Shown here: positions 8,199 through 12,162 of the stretch, in pieces
How positions within the stretch are numbered: position 1 is the stretch's first letter
How the letters are laid out: each line of letters begins with the position of its first letter
Source: Trichomonas tenax
Lineage: Eukaryota; Parabasalia; Trichomonadida; Trichomonadidae
NCBI GenBank assembly: GCA_023091735.1
Contig: JALKBU010001356.1
Coordinates: 1-12,162, forward strand
Direction of reading: 5' to 3'
Length of the DNA: 12,162 bases
Translations under genes and position numbers: made by a program
Notes under the pieces: generated by a model
Told to the model about the DNA's origin: nothing
The model's input: only the letters and a program-made list of their open reading frames with translations
The model's database searches: none

Positions 8199-8372
8199 AC
8201 TATCACGAAAACAGCTCGATTTAGCGAGTTTTTCTGGGATAATGCCCTCAAAGTCTGCGTTCGTCAAGTCTGGGATAATATCAGCGACGAATTACTCCAG
8301 CATCTCTGTACATCAATGGACACAATGTTGCGCGCCTGCGTCGAAGCCAACGGCAACCAAATTAACTACTAA
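8199..8372 (+). pseudogene. C-terminal fragment of a Tc1/mariner-type transposase
   Basis: The frame from the TAA at 8196-8198 to the TAA at 8370-8372 reads EFFWDNALKVCVRQVWDNIS, then a SMDTMLRACVEANGNQINY end. This matches the C-terminal pattern of Tc1-like transposases: a Trp-rich stretch after the catalytic SPDLNPIEN box, then W-x-x-I, then S-M-x-x-R, then G-x-x-x-Y at the very end. Just upstream, a neighbouring frame gives QLDLA where SPDLN would be expected (about 8212-8225), so the catalytic box appears damaged by a small deletion or frameshift. The first two catalytic Asp regions and the DNA-binding N-terminus are absent. I could not find convincing terminal inverted repeats. The fragment abuts the 5' end of the sugar-porter relic and may have helped to break it. 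Confidence 0.65.
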
Positions 8373-9431
8373 AAATTACTGTTTGTGCCTCCAATATGGA
8401 GTTGCACGAAAGTGTTACACAAAACGTCAGATTTTTTTCTTATATTTACATTACATTTGAAGGGGAAAAAGTGAGAATTGAGGGGTTGACCCATCACTTT
8501 TGTGGAAGTGTTTCATGTTGGACTGTCAAAATGAAAATATTTCTGAGATCAATTCAATTCTTTTCTTCTCAAAACGTTTTTAGATTAATGTTTTAAAAAA
8601 ACGCGTCTCGCCTTATCTTTGGCCTCTCTTTTATGAGCAGCCTCGCTTTCTTCTGCCTAGCATAACTATCGGATTATATTTACTTTTTACATGTTTTTTC
8701 CCTCACAAATTGCAATTTGCAAAATTCAAAATTAGCTGTTTTCCGACTAAATCTAGCTTGACCACGAAATGCTATACCATAGAATACAATTGTAAACGAA
8801 TCTCCGAGCTTAAAATCCTATTTTCTTTTATTCTACCCAAAGGGATTCTTGGAATTTCGATTCTGCAAAGAAAAAATTATGTTTTTTCCTCCTTGATAAA
8901 ATTTTGTCACGTAAATAAATTATACGTGTCATATTTTATTTCACATATCTTCAATCATAAAAAGCGTGTTTAATTCCACTTTTTCTTCCTTGATATAGAG
9001 AAGGATAAAATGTATTGAAATATATTTCAATAGATGTTTCTGATAAAATAAAACAGATATGTGTAATTCGTACATTTTTTAGCGAATCTAAAGAGCACAG
9101 TACCTCTGCTGACTATGCATTCACATGCTAATCAACAAAATGCTGTAAAGCCTAGATTATACTGTTATTCATGATGAATGATGTGATGATAAATTTTTGA
9201 CATTTGATAGTTTACAAAGGCAATGATGATTTTTGGGAACTTTAATGACACTATCAAAAAGAGACCAGTGTCAACTATTCATGGATTACAATTCTATGAA
9301 AATATATCCCTATAAATACTCTATTAAACTATAAATGCTTTATAACTATAGTTATTGCATTAATATCTACCGAGATAATTAAATAATATTGAATCCAGTA
9401 TGAAATATCAATTTGTGATGTAAACCTTGAA
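8373..9431. other. Gene-free AT-rich stretch
   Basis: I see no intact gene. A 24-codon minus-strand open piece at 8585-8656 reads like a charged protein tail (AEESEAAHKREAKDKARRVF), but no protein can be followed upstream. A perfect 20-base palindrome lies at 9013-9032. Plus-strand frames over 8396-8973 have no recognisable motif. Confidence 0.5.
9013..9032. repeat. Perfect 20-base palindrome
   Basis: TATTGAAATATATTTCAATA equals its own reverse complement. It could be a dimeric-factor site or a chance event in AT-rich DNA. It is not next to any gene that I can call. Confidence 0.5.
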
Positions 9432-9706
9432 ATGTCAAAAATGAAATTATTTGTCAGAATTTTATTGATTCTTGAAATCAATGGATTTCTATTGAAGAGG
9501 AGGATGAATATAGATTTTCATCACTTTCCATTGACGTCTTTTCCTCCTCCAATATAGTTCCTGATTTTCACGTTCTTTCGATTGAAGGAACTGGCGGAAT
9601 AACTTCTCCTTCTGCAATTTTACTGTCAACGCCTATGAATCTTCCGTGTATTCCTGAATCCAAACTCGAAATCAACAAATACGGCCAAAGTATTATTAAA
9701 ATATAA
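9432..9706 (+). pseudogene. Candidate small gene or relic split over two frames
   Basis: ATG 9432 opens a frame with a hydrophobic start (MSKMKLFVRILLILEINGF). In the region of about 9476-9495 protein-like reading moves to another frame, open from 9476 to TAA 9704-9706, with EEEDEYRFSSLSIDVFSSS, GTGGITSPSAILL and NLPCIPESKLEINKYGQS. The second frame has 76 codons without a stop and a codon choice more like the coiled-coil gene than like the flanks. The opposite strand is also partly open in the same phase, which weakens the case. I do not recognise a family. It may be a relic with one frameshift, or chance. Confidence 0.3.
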
Positions 9707-9794
9707 ATAATAATCGATACAACATATTTATTTTACTGCCTTGCTTAGAACAGGCATTAGAAGAGCCAATATCTTACTCCAAACAGTATCCAAC

Positions 9795-9846
9795 TTATAT
9801 ATATATATATTTATAAATATATATAATATTTATATTTATATATTTT
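9795..9846. repeat. Imperfect TA/TTA microsatellite
   Basis: About 50 bases made only of T and A, with alternating TA runs broken by TTATAAAT-like units. It is a low-complexity tract. The plus-strand frame across it, rich in Ile and Tyr, is an artefact. Confidence 0.85.
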
Positions 9847-10024
9847 GGAATCATATCACAAATACGTCTCAAAAACTTCAATCATCAGTAATTTTGAAGC
9901 GTTTAAGCATTGGATACAAAGGCTTGTTTTTTTTTTAAATTGGGGCTTTTCATGATATGAATGTTATAAGCTTTGAAATTATAACTATAAGCAAAGTTTG
10001 TCTAGATATTTATTGATTAGACTC

Positions 10025-10148
10025 TTAATCTTGAATATATATATTTGAGACTATCTATGATGATCACTTAGTACCATCCTGAAAATATAACTCTGGGAAT
10101 GGTTTGTATAGATCAATGCCAATCTAAACATTAATCTTGAATATATAT
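10025..10148 (+). repeat. Pair of 18-base direct repeats
   Basis: TTAATCTTGAATATATAT occurs at 10025-10042 and again at 10131-10148, 106 bases apart start to start. Flanks differ. It may be the remnant of a local duplication. Confidence 0.55.
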
Positions 10149-10413
10149 TCATTTTTATTTACATATAAAACTTTATATTATACCAATACTATATGGTTCT
10201 GAATGCGAAAAAAATCGTCGAGAACAGTTCAGGCGATCTCACTCGAAATCATCAATAAAATGTCCATAAATCTCGGGTCGATTTTCATCTGAATACAACA
10301 TTCTCTATCATACATATTTTTTATAATATTCCTTATTTATTGTATATTCTATAAAAAAAGGGGGGAACTCTTTTTTCTCAAAACACTTTGTCTTGATACT
10401 TTGGATATAGCTT

Positions 10414-10427
10414 CTATAGGCCTATAG
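10414..10427. repeat. 14-base palindrome CTATAGGCCTATAG
   Basis: A perfect self-complementary sequence containing GGCC in an otherwise AT-rich stretch. No gene is adjacent. Chance is possible. Confidence 0.45.
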
Positions 10428-10760
10428 GAACAATATATCTATGGAGTGCAAGACAATATAATTTTACAATTTCGAGATATGATGCGATGAAATCTCTTGA
10501 ATTTAGATAACCTTATTTTAACGGACAATTTTTGCAGCTGCTGAACATTGAACAATGCATGTTGTTTTGTTGCAATGAGCAATATAGCTAACCACATTAG
10601 GGGTAAAATACATTCATTGAATAAATTAGTCGCAGTTACTTATACTTCATAAAGATTATCAGCTAACAAAACCAACTTCGTTTAAACATTCGAGTTTATA
10701 TGCCAATACATTTATTAGTGCTATGATATTCATTTGACATTCAGAAACAATCAGTTTTCC

Positions 10761-10849
10761 AATATTCTTTTTATAAGAATATTGCAATATTTAAATTTTT
10801 GCCTAGGTGCTTTTTTCCAGTGGCATGTGACGGTATTGCAATATTTAAA
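10761..10849. repeat. Hairpin plus paired 16-base repeat
   Basis: AATATTCTT (10761-10769) and AAGAATATT (10775-10783) form a nine-pair stem with a five-base loop. Overlapping its right arm, TATTGCAATATTTAAA (10780-10795) is repeated exactly at 10834-10849. There is no coding context; the role is unknown. Confidence 0.5.
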
Positions 10850-12020
10850 CTTAAGCAGTCTGGTACATATCAATCATCTTAATTCGCTCTGCTTAAGATA
10901 ATTATCCATCATCCATCTAGTTTAAAATTTTGATTTCTGAAATTTTGCCTAAGCTACTTTGTTTTCATCGAATAAAACAAAATTTATATCAAAACTAATT
11001 TTGGAGTAAGAAAAATTTTGAATTTTATTCTTAAGATATTTTCAAAAAACACACATGAATGTATAATATATAGACGAAAGGTAGATCATCAATAGTATAC
11101 AAATGATGATTCTATTTAGAGAAAAATATATGTAAATTTTAATAACTCGCCAAATACAAATGCAATCAAATAGTATTAATGGATGTATCATGTATGATTT
11201 ACTGATGACATCAAATGCAAGGGTTGTAAAAATTATTTTGCATTTCCAGATCGTATCTCGAAAAATTAAAAATGTAATCTACAAAGCTTAGGATATTTGC
11301 AATATGCGGGGAGTATGCAATCTGAGGGATGAAGCAGTATCTTCAAGTTATTTCTAAATTTTGAAGTTCTGAAAATTGAGTTTTTTTGACCTCATTTTGA
11401 AGGCGGCAATCATAGTGTGTTGCTGATGCACCTCTTCGTAAGGCGTGGCGCTATATTCTGACTAGATTGATTTTAATTTCGAAATTTCTAGATCATGACA
11501 AATTTTTTTAGAGTCGAAGTGTATTCTATCATATGGAAACATTACTGATGCATATATATATATCGAGCTTTACAGAAGAGTGCGCAAAGCAGTGTCTCTC
11601 ACAATGAAGTTTTATATGGCCGACAAACCAAAAAGTGATGTGCCCCCTTTTTGTGTGATATATATATAACAAAATCGCTCAAAATATGATAAATTCTTTT
11701 AAATTTTATCAAATCAGACAGAAAAAACTGATACATGTATTGGGATTCCATAGTTATAACTACGTTATACTGTTATGATGAAAACCATAAGATGTTCAAT
11801 TACAACAAAGGCTGTGACACTCCCTTTCCCAGATTCAATTTCCTTGTAACTTTAATGGTAGACACAGGGGTAGTGTAGATCCTCATACTAAAATATCTAA
11901 GCTCTACTAACTTAAGTGATAGAGATCATAATAATGGAATTAGATTAAATTTGTAATTTGAAATCTTACATGTCAAATTAGTCTAATAAAAATAGAGAGT
12001 CTATGACAAAAATGAACATC

Positions 12021-12110
12021 AAAAAGTGACAGACGAACCTTAAAGTCACTTTTCATGAATAAACTGTCACTTTTTGCGCGGGCAAATTGTCACCTTTATA
12101 AAAAGTGTCA
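12021..12110 (+). promoter_or_regulatory. Right-edge promoter cluster (GTCAC motifs, E2F-like box, initiator)
   Basis: Ninety bases hold AAAAAGTGAC (12021-12030), GTCACTTTT (12045-12053), GTCACTTTT (12066-12074) running into TTTGCGCGGGCAAA (12073-12086), GTCACCTTT (12089-12097) and AAAAGTGTCA (12101-12110). The last is followed by TAAATA, so TCATA fits the initiator pattern. The cluster points to a gene beginning beyond the right end. The GC-rich box in AT-rich surroundings resembles an E2F site. Factor identity is inference. Confidence 0.5.
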
Positions 12111-12162
12111 TAAATATCTTTGTAGTCTAACCAATACATCCAGGTTAGTGTTGTTGACGAGC

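Larger units (their letters stand above)
9707..12020. other. Long AT-rich spacer with no intact gene
   Basis: More than 2 kb with stops in all frames. It holds a TA-type microsatellite (9795-9846), a T10 run (9927-9936), small direct repeats (10025-10042 and 10131-10148; 10780-10795 and 10834-10849), a 9-base hairpin (10761-10783), a 14-base palindrome (10414-10427), a G6 run next to A7 (about 10352-10364) and short TA tracts near 11551 and 11658. Two short open pieces (11354-11461 minus, 11499-11669 plus) sit in slightly GC-richer patches and may be decayed coding DNA. Confidence 0.5.

Noticed and set aside
8155..8460. Plus-strand 101-codon frame starting MVQFCHKEL
   Set aside because: It overlaps the transposase fragment in another frame. 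Only its first part (CHK and LDLA words) may belong to the degraded transposase; the rest is a shadow.
8396..8973. Two plus-strand frames of 66 and 87 codons
   Set aside because: They have no motif, AT-driven composition, and no initiator or GTCACTTTT motif upstream.
9741..9938. Plus-strand 65-codon frame
   Set aside because: Most of it is translation of the TA microsatellite.
10200..10310. Short minus-strand open piece starting MYDRECC
   Set aside because: Fewer than 30 codons before a stop, no recognisable motif, and no promoter-like motif upstream.
1..12162. tRNA, rRNA, CRISPR array or a complete transposon with terminal repeats
   Set aside because: I saw no cloverleaf with a GTTCRA-type loop, no regularly spaced repeats, and no matched terminal repeats around the transposase fragment. 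The mirrored edges share promoter-like words rather than long inverted repeats.

Overview
The window looks like nuclear DNA of an AT-rich, intron-poor protist. A parabasalid of the Trichomonas/Tritrichomonas type fits best. The reasons are: the long gene is uninterrupted and uses the standard code; there are no bacterial ribosome-binding sites or operons; initiator-like TCA elements lie close to start codons; a TAAA overlaps the stop codon of the long gene; and the gene content is typical (a giant coiled-coil protein, a small ankyrin protein, sugar-porter relics, Tc1-like relics, wide AT-rich spacers). This assignment is inferred from sequence character, not from a database match.

Layout. Positions 1-31 hold a promoter-like module facing left, out of the window. 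A membrane-anchored ankyrin-repeat protein lies on the minus strand (423-1088). The minus strand from about 2550 down to 1593 holds a decayed surface-type gene, broken by two frameshifts and one in-frame stop. The dominant gene is on the plus strand at 2940-7265: a 1441-residue coiled-coil protein with an unrecognised helical N-terminal domain and a very acidic tail. The minus strand at 7492-8138 is a broken sugar transporter (MFS sugar porter) whose motifs lie in three different frames. It abuts a plus-strand fragment of the C-terminus of a Tc1-like transposase (8199-8372). From about 8.4 to 12.0 kb I see no intact gene, only short decayed open stretches, AT microsatellites, small repeats and palindromes. 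The right edge (12021-12110) is a dense promoter-like cluster facing right, out of the window.

The most notable non-coding signal is the 9-mer GTCACTTTT or its complement. It occurs seven times, always outside genes and next to gene starts or at the window edges. The two edges carry the same module in mirror image: an E2F-like TTTGCGCGGG(A/C)AAA box followed by AAAAGTGTCA. This suggests that the two genes just outside the window share a control logic, and that GTCACTTTT is a promoter element in this organism.

Only two genes look intact (ankyrin and coiled-coil). Nothing in the sequence links their functions beyond the shared promoter motif. I found no CRISPR array, rRNA, recognisable tRNA or complete mobile element.
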